The position numbers and the translations under genes are program-made. Under the pieces are notes generated by a model. That model was not told where the DNA came from, searched no databases, and saw only the letters and a list, made by a program, of their open reading frames with translations. Of a stretch of DNA of 64,000 nucleotides, positions 19,765-32,328 are shown one piece after another. How positions within the stretch are numbered: the stretch's first letter is position 1; each line of letters starts with the position of its first letter. The DNA is from Nannochloropsis salina CCMP1776 (taxonomy: Eukaryota; Sar; Eustigmatophyceae; Eustigmatales; Monodopsidaceae): positions 620,001-684,000 of the forward strand of contig SDOX01000001.1 in NCBI GenBank assembly GCA_004565275.1. Reading direction: 5' to 3'.

Positions 19765-21799
19765 CCTGTTAACACGCAGAAGTAGATGGTGAATGGATGG
19801 TGGATGAGAATGGGGATCCCATTAGATTGCAGAAAGGTATTTGATTCTTCGGCGACTAGCCGCTCCTCTCTCCACCATCTTACCCCCGCGCAAAATCCCA
19901 ATATTCATTTTACAAGTACTCCTTTGCTCTTGCCCTTTCAGGGCGCCCCGAAGGAATCCATCCACACACACTCTCCCAACAACTCACGGAAATTCGATAC
20001 TAGAAATCTTAATGCGAGTATAGAGTCGGCCATCCGAGTCTAGAGCCCTTGTACACTGACTTCGAATACTCCGACAGACACTTTACGGGGAGGTTACACG
20101 AGGAAAGTAATCACCGCGTCTTAAAGCGCGTACCTGCTACCAAAGGCGCTGGGCAGCCGACCGCCAATTGGAATTTTATATAGCTTGTCGCCGCAGTTGG
20201 CAACACGAGCACGGGCGACCCATTTCTCGTGAGGGTTCATCCGATCACTAACACAAACTGCCGTGGGTGCGGAGGCAGTGAAAGCAAAAACCTTCTGGCC
20301 CCACTGGAACCCCTGTTATTTCGTGCCTGCCGAAATCTTCATTGGTCGGACCTTGCTTGTAGCAGACATACCTCTGACATACAATTCATAATAAGCGGTG
20401 TTTCATCATCCGGCTGAAATTACTCAGACTTGCTGACATGGAGACGAGTAAAGGAGAACATCTATTTCGGTCTTCCATCGTGAGACATTAAGTAGACACG
20501 TGACATGGTAGCAAGATCGAAATTACCCGAGAAAGTTCTGCATGTACAGGGTTTGCAGGATTCGCAGGGTTTCTAATTTTTATGTGCGTTCTCCTTGGTG
20601 ATAACGTGTAGACCGCTTGCCAGGAATGTATAATTTGACGACAGGTTTTCGCCCTCACACTATGTTTTTTTCGTCTAGTGTATGGCAATTTGTCTTCTGG
20701 ATGTATTTGCAAGTCCTTTCCTAATTTCCCTGACATTGTCTTTCCTCCTGTGAAGATGAACCAAAGATTTTCTGATGAATGAGGACCTCGTGGGCCTGCC
20801 CTTAAAAAATAAACCACCTCATCACACTCAAGGCATTTTTCAAAACGTCTTCACCCCTAAAGATAACAAATTCAATTCTTCATTCTCTCGCAGCGCGGAT
20901 TTATCCTCTCGCAAAGCGCATTACTTTCCAGTATTGTCGATCGATATTTTGTTGCTCACAATTGTGAAGACGCGAGAATGGTTGCCCCCCCCATTTCCAG
21001 TCGTTTAATTTTGACGCCATCAGGACTCCAGTATGAATATAGCGACGTGTGCCCCCACACATCATTTTACCCTTCCTTGCCCGACAGAATCGTAAATATA
21101 TGACCTTTGATGAAAGCCATTCTGTCTTCTCCTTGTTGTGCCCATAAGATAATTAAGAGGTCCTCTACTGTGCGAGCTAGCAGAGCATTTGACTCTTCCG
21201 CTTCCAGAGCGCCACCGAACTCTTCGCCATACGTCGATACTCTTTCTGCAAAGGTTTACAACGATGAGGGAGAGATGCCTCCATCTACCCTACTCCTCGG
21301 TCCTGTTCCAAAGCCTGTTCGGCTTCGAAACAAGAACTAGGACTACTCGCGCGGACGTTTGTCAGACGTTTTGGCAGCCAGTCGCCCGCAATGTCCTATT
21401 TTTTGAATATGTCAGTCTCGATATTTGAGTGACTAACCACCCTGGTAGCAGCCTTTCTAATTTGTTGCCCCGTTGACGTGGACTATCAATCTGGGGGCGT
21501 TTCCCCAGCCTTTTTTCTGCCTTTATTTCACGTAAGATCCTAATAATATAATACGCTTTCTTCATATCAGGACAAGTTTTTCCTACATCGCTTGATATAC
21601 TACTTATTCAAGAACACAGGATACAATTCCTCGATCTGTATTTCTTATTTCTCTCCCTCATAGAGCATTCAAACTGTTTTCCTTTTTTCCCCTCTTCCAT
21701 AGAGCACTCAATTAGGCTGCTCGTGTTGTAGTCTACGTTATTCAATCCTTCAAGCCTCTTCATCAGTACGCGTACATGTAGCATATGCCGTGCCACCCT
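19765..21799. other. Long intergenic region downstream of the PKS gene
   Basis: About 2 kb between the hAT remnant and the PKS stop codon. Several short ORFs exist, but none has family motifs or a coding look. No tRNA or clear repeat is seen apart from small GCAGGGTTT-like repeats near 20550. It may include outer parts of the hAT element. Confidence 0.45.
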
Positions 21800-24700
21800 T
21801 CAGGGTAGACCTGCTGATGCCTGTTCCTTCTGAACCAGCAATTCATCCTTTGCTTCCTCCGTCAAGTCTTCATCCTGGTCCCTCAAGATATCCTCCTCAA
21901 TCTGAAGGAGGGTACTTTCTTGCTGCACGTAGCTCTTGAATGCATGGACGTTGTCCATTTGTGTCCGGACCCTGGAAGCGTGGCGGATGATTTGCTTGAA
22001 CGCGGACACCTCGTGCAAATTCTTGGCCGTGGACCGGGCCCCGCCACGGCAAAGGGCGGGAAGCATGTCAAAGAAAATGGAGGAGTAGACAAGGTTTATT
22101 TCGTATTTGAAACGTTTGCTCATATAGGCGCGCATGTCGGCCACAGTGGCGGTGCGGTCAAGGGGGCGCCCGGTCTTCTCTTCCACCCAGTCAGCCAGGG
22201 TTGACATGGGCAAGCCCGTCGACTCACTGGTGACAAAGTAACGAACGGCCGTCTTTTTGGCCGAGGTGGAGGTATGCCGCATGTGCCGGACCACGAACTT
22301 TGCGGCGGCGTCCGCCGAGATGACGTAGAGGACATGGTTGCCCATCTCTGTGGAGGGGAAGAGGCCGGAGTCCTGAATGCACTGCATAAACCGAACGAGG
22401 ACCAGGTCTTTCGCGTAGGAGGTGCCGAAGCGGCCCTTCATGTTCGGCGTGATGTACGGGAGCCGATAGATGAAGCAGCGAAGGTCGTAGTGTCGGGCAG
22501 CAAACTGCAAAATATCCTCCGCCTTGCGCTTCACGTCGAAGTACGGCACAGGCCGCAGAATATCTCGATCCTGGTGTTCAGCGTTTTCGATGGCCGTGAG
22601 CGAGGAAGAGGACAGATAGTGGATCGAGGCTCCCGTTTTGCGAGCCATGGCGATCACGTTCATCAGCCCGGAGATATTGGTAGGCACCAAGTCCGCGTCC
22701 ATCGCCCATTTCAGCGAACCACCCGAGTGCACGATGGTATCGACAGAGGCCGCTAATTCGTCGTAGGCGGGACCTTTCATGCCAAAATCCTTCTTGGACA
22801 CGTCTCCAGTCACGGGTATGATGTGCTTGGCAAAAGAATCTTTCCACAAGGCTAGTTCACGCATGCTGCGCTCGATTTTAATAAGCCCGCCTTCAGTAGT
22901 TGCCCAAGGTCCCACACAGTACACCGTCCTCGCACCGCCCTTGATCAAGTAGCGAAGCATGTGTGCACCATTCAAATACTCAGCGCCAAAAAGCAGGACG
23001 GAGGAAGCTCGCAGGCTGTTCAGTCGCAAAAGCTTGGCGGGTGGAATATGCTTAATGCTGTCCGCTCGTTCAAAGCGGGAGGAAATCATGCTGTTCATCT
23101 CAGCCTTGCTGTGAAGGACGTGCAAGTCCGCACCCTGGTCTGCGCTGGACGCGTCAGCTTTCCCGTTGCCCCCGCTCCGGGCCTGGAGCTTGAAGATCAT
23201 CTTGGCCACGTCTTCCAGGGTCATGTCGGGCGACATCTTCACCGCGTCCATCTCAACGTTGAAATGCTTCTTCATCCGCCCGCCCAGCTCCACGAAGCCC
23301 AGGGAGTCAAGGCCCAAGGCCGTCAGCTGGGCCGTGACCAGGACGGTCGTCACGCCGGTGATGGAGCGTATTTCGTCGGCCAAGAAGGCAGCGATCTCCT
23401 TGGCGCTCATGAAGCTGTTGGAAGCAGCCACCGCACCCAGCGAGATGGCCTCGCCGAGCTGGTGCGACCACGCCGCCTGAGAGGGGAACATGTCGCGGGT
23501 CTGCTCCTTGAAGAACATCGTGACGATCGGGTTCATCCCTACCATCAGGCCCGTCTCGAGCATCTCCATGGCCCTGGTGGAGCTCATAAACTCCATTCCC
23601 ACTTTGAGTTGGAACTTCCTGGCGCTTAGGTTGTTTTTGAGGATGCCGACGTCCGAGAGCGAGGCCATGTTAAAGGCGGCGGCCGCCAAGCCCTGGGAAC
23701 GACGATAGCGCATGAGGGCATCCAGGTAGGCATTGGACGCGGAGTAGGAGGCCATGCCGGGCCCGCCTATGAGGGCGGCGATGGAAGAGACACAGACGAA
23801 GTTCTCCAAGTGCATGTCCAGGCTATTTTCGTGCAGGAACCAGGCTCCACGTGCCTTGCAATCCGCCACTTCCACGTAGTTCTCGGGTTTCATCTCTGGG
23901 AGAAGCACATCCACGCTGACGCCGGCTACATGGAAGATGGACTTAGTGGGCGGGGACATGGCCTTGGCCTTGGCGCACAGGGCTTTCACATCCTCTTCCT
24001 TGCCTGTATCGGTCGTCACGACCTCAAGAGTGACGCCCGGGTTCTTGGTCAGGTCTGAAAAGGATGCTTTGACCTTCTCCGTGTTGGCGGACCGGGTGGT
24101 GATGAGGAAATGCTTGGCGCCGTGGTCGAACGCGTAGCGCACCATCGCCGACCCAAAGCCCCCTGCCCCTCCCGTGATCAGATAGGTGGCATCCTCGTGG
24201 AAAATGTTCTGCGGCTTTTCTACGACCACGGGAAGGGGCTCGTAGCGGGCTGTCTTGCCCTCGCCCACCTTGGTGTAGTTGGTCAGGACAATCTTCCCGA
24301 CGTGTTTACCCGTCTTCATCAGGTCCAGTGCCTCCTTCATCTTGTCCATGGGGAAGACTTGCGTGGGGATCAGGTCGTAGTTGCAAGCCTCGAAGTTTTT
24401 CCCCACCTCGATGGCCACTTCTGTGGCGAGCGTTGGGTTGTCGAGCACCATGCGGTCCATGTCGATGGCGAAGAAGGAGATGTTCTTTCGGAAAGCCAGC
24501 AGGTCCAAGCCGTTGTTGTCGAAGATGTCCATCTTTCCGATCTCCAGGAACCGCCCCGAGGAGCGCAGCGCCTGGATGCCCAACCGTTGGTGCTTGCCCG
24601 CCAGAGAGTTGAGGATAACGTCCACACCCTTACCGTCGGTCTCGCGCATAAGGTCGTCGAACCATTCCGTGCTGCGGGAGTTGAAGACGTGAGTCACCCC

Positions 24701-27700
24701 CATGTCCCGCACGAGCTGGCGCTTCTCCTCCGAGCCCGCGGTGGCATAGATGGTGGCGCCTACATGCTTGGCGATCGAGATCGCTGCGTGGCCTATTCCA
24801 CCCGCGGCTGAGTGGATGAGAACCGTTTCCCCCTTGCGGATACGCGCCAGATTGATTAGAGCGTGGTGTGATGTGTTGTACACCGACTGAATGGAAGCGG
24901 CGTCCTCGAAGCTCATTTTGAGCCCACCAAAGGGCACGACGCGGTAGGCCGGCGCATTCAGACGGTTTGTCAGGCAGCGGGGCTCGTTCAGCAGCACCTT
25001 GTCGCCTACCTTGAGGTTCTTCACGCCTGACCCGACCGCTGTCACGACTCCAGATGCCTCCAAGCCTAAGTTCTTGCCGTAGAAGGAAGCCTCGTACGAT
25101 TTCTCCGGTAGCAAGGAGAGAGCGATCATCACGTCTCGGAAGTTCAAGGCCGCGGCGTAGACATCCACGGTCACTTCGTCCGCCTTTGGCGCCGGGAGTT
25201 CCTGCAGACGGAATTTGGCACCAATCTTGCCGGGCGTCGTCTGCTTCTCCACGTCGGCGAAGAAAGAGACTTTCGTGTCGTTGGCCAGGACGGAGTCAGA
25301 CCGCGCCGCTGCCTTGTCGACCGCGTTGAAGCGCGGCACCAGAACCTCGCCGGCCTCTGACACGGCGTACGTCATCTCAGCCGCGTTTGCCAGCACCAGC
25401 TGAGCTAATGGGCCAAGCCCAGTCTCAGTATCTGCTAGATCGACATGCTTCGTAGCCACGCCATTGAGCTCAGACTTCAGGACGGTAGAAAAACCTTGAA
25501 TTACTCCTTGCGCCGGCTTAATTTCTCCCAAGTAGACTCCATTTGTCACGAGCCACAAGCTGCTAGGCTTCTCCGTGCATTTCAGGAGGGCCTGCGCCAA
25601 TTTGAGCAAACGACCAAAGGCGGCCTCCCCGACCTGAGATCGATCATTCAGGCCCGCCAAGAAGACGACACCCTTGAACGGCAAAGCCCCTAAGCCTTCC
25701 TCAACGGCGGTGCTACTGTCCGTTGTGATATCCGAGAAGTCGGACTCCTCACAGGAGGAATCCGAACCCACTAGACCGTTGATGGCTGACTCGTAATCCT
25801 CCACCGAGGAGGAATCGGTAAGAGACCCCCCTTCTCCGACCACGATCACCTCAGCCACGCAGGCTGAATTAAGAGCCCCAATACGACGGCGCAAGTCAGT
25901 GCCAGCCTGAAGATGGTCCGCGACCACCAGGTAGCGACCCGCCTGGGCCGTTGGCAGTCCTTTAATAGTGCCCACAAGTAAGGAGTCAGCAGCGATAGTC
26001 TTGAAACCCCCCGAAAGAGCGAGTGCATCGGTCCATTCATCCCGGGCATTCTTGACTTGATCCGTGGCGTCCGTAAAAGGCAAAGCTGCGGTCGAGACCT
26101 GTGATACCAGCGTCACCCACAGGGGAACGTCGATCAAGCCCCTAATGAACACTTGCGCGCTGGGGGCCAGGAAAGGCGCCAGGTACAAGATGGCGTTAGA
26201 CGGAGCCTTGGCCGATTTCCCCTCCGCAAAAGCCGCAGAGCCAGTGCGAATCCATTCATTCAGCACCACTGCATCAAATGTAATATCCTTCAGCTCCTTT
26301 TCCGGTTTCTCGCTCATGAGAACGCGGCGAAGGAGGACATTGGGGGCGCGTTTGGCGATTTTATTGGCAAGCGACATGAGAAGACCAGCGTTGAAGGAGC
26401 CCACGAAGACTTCCACTGTGACACAGGTCGGAAGCTCCAGGAGGGACAAGGCCTCAAATACGGTGTGTACGCGCTCCTCCGCCAGCTCGAGGATGCGGAA
26501 GACATAATTCTTGCCGAACACCTCTTGGTTTGCTAGCATGAGCTCTTTGAGCGCCGCAGCCACGCGGGCAGCTTCCGAGACCTGGAAAGTGGACGTGGCA
26601 ATCAGCTCCCCGACATCCTCGCCTGTGAGCTCCCGAGGCTTCTCCTCCTCGTTCGTGGCGGAGGAATCCGACGTTACGCTCACGCTGGGCTTGATCTTGG
26701 CGGCGATTGCCTGAGCTAAACCCACTCCAATCTCGTCGAGACCGCCAGCCTTGGGGAATGCTGGTGTTTCAGAGGAGACTCGAGAAGGCGTGCACTCGCG
26801 CTCGATCGCCTCACGCACCTGTTGAGAGAGCGGAGGCTTGACCGGTCCACGAGGCTTGCGGCCATTCGTAGAAGCGGCTGCCTCGGCAGCAGCCGCCGCT
26901 ACCGCTTCAGGACTTAAGACGCCTGTGGCTTCTAGCTCTTTCACCAGGAAAGCCGTCAGATCCTGGTTTTTGGCGACTGTCCAGGTGGAATCATCGGTGG
27001 CGGCGGCAGGTGTCGCTTCAATGGCGAGGGGCGCCTTCGCAAAGGCAGCATCGTATGGCTGCCAGAGGAGGTCGCAAAGCTTGTAGTTGTCGATGATCGA
27101 GCCAATGATGGAAAAGAAGCCTTGGATGTACATGATGAGCGTTCCCAAACTGTCGTAGACAGCAAAGTCGCCAATTTTCTGCTTCCGCCCGATCACCATG
27201 CGGCTCTTGTCCGGAATCAGGTACACGTAGAGCTCGTCCGTGGCAGGCTGGCGCAGGAAATGGCCCGCGTCAAAGCCACCCGCGTAGTAGACGGCAGAGT
27301 CGTCGGCCAGCATGAGCAAGGGGTGGATGACAGAGTCCAAAAACTCGACGCCGAACACCCCTCCCGTCTGCACCCATCGTCGATTGTCATACTTGATCTT
27401 AGCGAGGATTGTCTTATCCGCAGGATCCAGATGTGCGGACTGGATAAGCTGAAAGCCATTCAGCCACTCCATGACACCCTCCACGCAATAATGCCCATAG
27501 AAGGCCTCCTTAGAGACGTGCTTGCAGTCAGAGTGCACATCAATGAGTTCCTTGAGGCCCGCCTCTCCGATGTCTTGCAGCTCCAACCCGCCCATGATCC
27601 CGTAGGCCTCAGGCTTGAAACCCTTGTATATGGAGCCGTCCTTCTCCAGGAGCTTGGACTTGATCGCTAAGCCGGTGCAATGCGTCACGTAGACCGGATC

Positions 27701-30700
27701 CTCATCCGCCTTGTCGCGGATAGGCGCCGAGCGGACCTCGAAGGAACGAATGTCATCCTTGACATCGCTAAAGGTGAGACCAATCATGGAGGGGATCTCG
27801 CCCTTGGAAGCGACAGGGATGCGGCACATGGCCTTGAATTCCACGTTGGCGAGGGTGACGGGGTAGGTACGCGATGCCTCCAGCGCCATCTCCACAAAGA
27901 ACATCCCGGGAAGGATAGTCTTCCCGCCCATGCGATGACCGAGCATGCCTTTGAACGTGCGATCCGACACCTCCACCAAGAAGGCTCCGTCGAAAAACCG
28001 TTGCTTTCCGGCCACAGGTCCGTCGTGATACTGCCCAAAGCGCATGTCGAAGCGCATGGTCGGCAGGACTTCATAGAAGGCTTTCTTAATGAATGGATGC
28101 TTGGGCATGTCTTCTTCAAAACAATACTTCATAGCCGCATACCAGGGCTCGAGGTCTAACTCGGCACCGCGCTCGAATAGGTTGCCAAGCGCCTCCAAGA
28201 AACGCAGCGCGCACGGGGCCCCTTTCTTCAGCGTTGGAAAAACTGCGGCATTCTTACCGGTGGCACCAAGCACTTGCTTGATGGGCGAAACAAGGGTTTG
28301 GTGCGGACCGATCTCAAGCACAACGTCTGGTACTGTGTCCCCCGCGAAAGCCGTCTCCAAGGCTTTCTGGAAAAGGACCGGGTAGCGCACGTTCTTACAC
28401 CAGTACTCGGTGTCTACGTCCGTTTCAACTTTCCCCGTGACGGTGGAGATGAAAGGCAGACTCCAGCCCGTTTCTCCGCGCTTGTCCAGGAACGAGAGCC
28501 GTTTTTTGATCGACTCTAGAACAGGGATCATGCGGGACGAGTGGAAGGCGATGTTTCCTTGCACAAAGGTCAAGGCCGTTCCCTCGGGGAAGAGGCCTTT
28601 TATCTCATTCAACCGGGCCTCAGACGAGGCCAGCACCACGGACTCGGGCGAGTTCACGCAAGCAACTTCTATGTCGTCCTGACCAGAGATGTATTCCAGC
28701 ACCCGCTCGTGAGGCAAACCCACTACCATGAGACGGCCGCAACCCGCCATTTTCTGCTGCTCCTGAGAGCGGTGATACACAATTAGGACGGCCTCCTCCA
28801 AGGTAAGCAATCCTGCAGCGTAGGCTGCAGCCACTTCTCCGGCCGAATGACCCGTGACAACATCCGGGAAGACCCGGAAGAACTTGAGGAGTTCGAACAG
28901 GCCGACCTGAACAATGAAGGAGATGGGCTGAGCGTAGACGGTGTCCCGCATTTCCTCGGCGGAGAGGGTCTCTGCCTTCTCGAGGATAGACCACCCGGCA
29001 AGCCCCTTGAAGATCTTGTCGACAGCCTCCACCGACTCTTTGTAGACGGGGAAAGCCATCAGCGACTTCCCCACCCCGGGCCACTGAGAACCCTGCCCCG
29101 TGAAGACGTAGGCGACTTGCATCTTCCGGCCCTCTCCGGCAGGCTGGACGTTGCCTGAAGCAGCGAAGGCGCTCAGCGACTGCTGCAAGTTCTCCAACGA
29201 GGAGGCAATAAAAGCCTTGCGAAACTTGAAACGGGTGCGGTTAACCCACATCGTCCCGCACAAGTCTCTAAGGGCAAGTGTGTCCTTCTTCTCTCCAACG
29301 TAGGCGGCCATCCGCTCGGCAAAAAGCTTCAAGTGGGCCAAGCTCACGGCCGACAGCGGCAGAATGTAATTGGAAGGCAAATCGGCAGCCGCGGGGGGCA
29401 ACGCGGCAGCCGGCTTGACCATCGATCCGACCGATCCCCGATATTCTTCGAGGATGACGTGGCCGTAAGACCCGCCGATCCCGAAGGAGGAAATCCCGGC
29501 CACAACTGGCTCGCCGCCTTCAGGGAAAGGCTCGATCTCCTGCTGGACGCGCATGTTGTTGGCGTCCCAGTCAAAGTCCGTGCGGGGCTTGGTCACACCG
29601 GCTGTGGGCAAATACACTCGGTGCTTCATCATCTGCACGATCTTAATCACGGAGAAGATACCCGCCGCCACCTCAGCGTGGCCAATGTTGGATTTAATCG
29701 AGGCGATACGGATCGGATTCGTCTCCAAGTCGTGCGACTCCCCGAACACGGAGCCCACTGCGTCCACTTCTATTACGTCGCCCACGGCGGTCCCTGTGGC
29801 ATGGCATTCCATATAATTGAGGCGTCTGTAAGGGATGCCGGCCGAGGAAAAGGCGCGCATGTACATGTTTCGCATGCCATTCGGGCACGGCTGCTCGTAC
29901 ACACGCCCGGCACCGTCCAGCGAATTGTCAGCAGCTCCTGCGCTGGCAGCAACAGCCCGAGCCAGTTTGACCAAGACGCGGTTACCCAGCCTCTCGGCGT
30001 CGGACATTCGGCGCAAAACGACACAGCCCATTCCCTCCGCCCGGAAAAAACCCTTGGGTCCGTCCTCGTCGAAAGGGTGGCAAGCCGGACCTTGCACCAG
30101 CACCCCGCATGCTTGGAGGGAGAGGTGGAAGTCTTTCTCGCTCAAGTAGTTGATGCCTACGACGACGGCGGTGTCGCAATCGCCGAGCGAGAGGGCATTG
30201 GCAGCCAAGGCCATGGCGACCAAAGAGGACGAGCACGCTGTCTCCAAGGTAACGCTGGGACCGTGCGTGCCAAGGAAGTACGATACTGGAAACAGGGACA
30301 TGGAAAAAAACAGAGGATGATATGTAAAGTTAGCATGAGCGCACGAATAATTGTTAAGGCCAGGAGGACCAAGTCTCGCGAACGATCACACCACTGGACG
30401 TACCGTGATCGGCGATAGAGCTCATGGCGGAACTGCGCAAGAAAGTCTCGTCGGGGGCATCGACAGAAGGCAAAAATGGGCAGTAGCCGGCAACGAACAC
30501 ACCAGTCCTCGTCTTGAAGATCTCGTGTAGAGGAATACCCGCATCCTCAAGACCTTCATACGCAGCCTGTTTAGTGAAATTGATCGAGTGAGTTGATCGA
30601 ATTAGATTAACTGAGAGGTTCTTACGAGAGGGGCTGAAATAGCCACCGGGTTGAAACACCGAGCCATGGCCTCATCCCTCCACGCCCGTTCATATCAATT

Positions 30701-31405
30701 CCTTCTTCTGTTCCCGCCTCCCGGTCCCCGTGGTGCCGTCGCCTACGAACCTGGAGGGCAGCAAGCTGATGTACGTGCATAGTCTTGGTGAGCTTTCCCT
30801 GAATGTTGAACATGTGAGCGTCGTATGCGAGGACCTCTTCCATGGTGAACGCCATGGCCTCTTTGGACTTAAGCTTCCAGGGGTGCTCGTCCACTTCATC
30901 CACATCTGTAGCATGGTATCGGCCTCCGGCAACAGTGTCGACAGAAAGCTAGTGTGGTGGGGACGAAAAAATGTGCGTGAGGTGAATAACACGATTCTAG
31001 CAACTCGTTCGCGGCGACACATCCTGACGCAGGCGTCCGTGCTCTAGAGGTATGCGCGTTGACTAACAACAGGAAGTCTGACAAATGACCGTGTTATTGG
31101 TTCTAGATCTCCATTATTCATATACAGCATGGATAAGAGGTGTAAGTTTAACGCGTGCAGGCAATGGACTTGTGGCTTTTTAGTCACCCCCAATCCTGTT
31201 CGTCCGCGATGCGATCTTTTCCCGGATGAATTATTCTCGTAATTTGACTGTTATAAAACCTTTTCCTTACCTGGCGCTTGTCCTTGATGACCTGAAAGAG
31301 TTCTTCGCGACTCTTTATGTTGGCCGGAAGCGTAATGGCTGTACCAATGAGGGCCAATGGTACATTTGCGGCCTCCATCTGCAAACTGGAACAGTTGTCC
31401 GCCAT
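21800..31405 (-). CDS. Highly reducing type I polyketide synthase, KS-AT-DH-psiMT-psiKR-ER-KR-ACP-reductase
   Basis: Five exons: 31405-31271, 30948-30751, 30670-30626, 30566-30404 and 30285-21800. They join in phase to about 3008 residues. Exons 2 and 3 are tentative; exon 4-5 and the first donor are strong. Domains in full-protein numbering follow. KS has Cys198 in ETACSSS, His342 in ECHATGT and His383 in SNIGH. AT has Ser661 in GHSAGE and an AFH motif near 761, which favours malonyl-CoA. DH has His964 in the HxxxGxxxxP motif and Asp1164. A degenerate methyltransferase and pseudo-KR region follows (about 1415-1835). ER carries HSAAGGIG (about 1865-2180). KR carries GGAGGFG, Tyr2361 and Asn2365. 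ACP carries Ser2508 in GLDSLG. A C-terminal NAD-binding-4/thioester-reductase domain spans about 2609-2935. The order is that of animal fatty acid synthase, with the thioesterase replaced by a reductase. All condensing and reducing sites look intact. It should therefore build a saturated chain and release it as aldehyde or alcohol. The DPQQR-type KS motif is altered to NPVAIS. Confidence 0.9.
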
Positions 31406-32328
31406 CTCTCACCTGATGACGGGGATGGACAGGAGTGAGCCAGATGAAAAACATATACAAAGAGGCACAAGGGGCAAGAGGAGACAAAAATTGTAAGCAT
31501 CCGACACTACGAATAGGGCCACATATGAAATAGATTATGATGAGCTCGGACGATACGGCATTATCCTGGTAATGACACTCTGTAGCTCTCGGTAAGCCGT
31601 CGGCTTTGCTCGTTCACTTGCCGAGCGGGATCTTCGAGAATTCCCTTGCGCGTGCTACTTCTTGCCCCGGGCAAACTGTCAACATCACACAAAACGACAA
31701 GGCTACGGCAATACACGACATGGCACCAGTCGACAAACAAAACACTACGTAATGTTCAATTATCGGTAGTAAAGCACGCTTGTCTGAATCCGAATTACGA
31801 GTGCGTCCAGCCTCGATGGCCATCCCCCGGCCGCCTTCCCCGCTGGGTAACTACGGGCGTTTCAGACGTAACCGGGTCACGTCATGGAACAGCCGGCCAT
31901 GACCACGACAACACCTCGATGCGTGGCCAACCGGCTCAAGTCGTCGCCTTGCACGGCGCTGGTGCCTCTTTGGTGGAAGGAGAGGGCACTCTCTGATCTT
32001 ACTGTGTGGTTTTTAGAATACGAGCGCATACGTGTTTTTGTTGACGCCACAGAGCGCTTTCTTTATGCCAGATCGGGAACAACGGGCTTATCGAGTGCTC
32101 TGCATTCACTCTTGGCGCGAAGATGTCCTGAATACAGACTTTTGTTTTTTACCTTAAAATATCTTCCAGCACAAATGTTGTTTTTATTTAAAATTACCGT
32201 ATGCCTGTCGTGCGACTTTCTGTCACTGGCACCTATGTCGGCTTGAATCACGGATGTTCCGAGCCTGTGATGATGTTGTGCCCATAAACCATTTACAATG
32301 ACAGCGTTTGGATCTTACGTCGGCGCTC
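31406..32328. promoter_or_regulatory. Divergent upstream region shared by the PKS and the ABCG transporter
   Basis: The 923 bp separate the PKS ATG (-) from the ABCG ATG (+). Both promoters must lie here, which would allow shared control. Small ORFs in it show no family motif. No binding site is recognised by eye. Confidence 0.55.
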
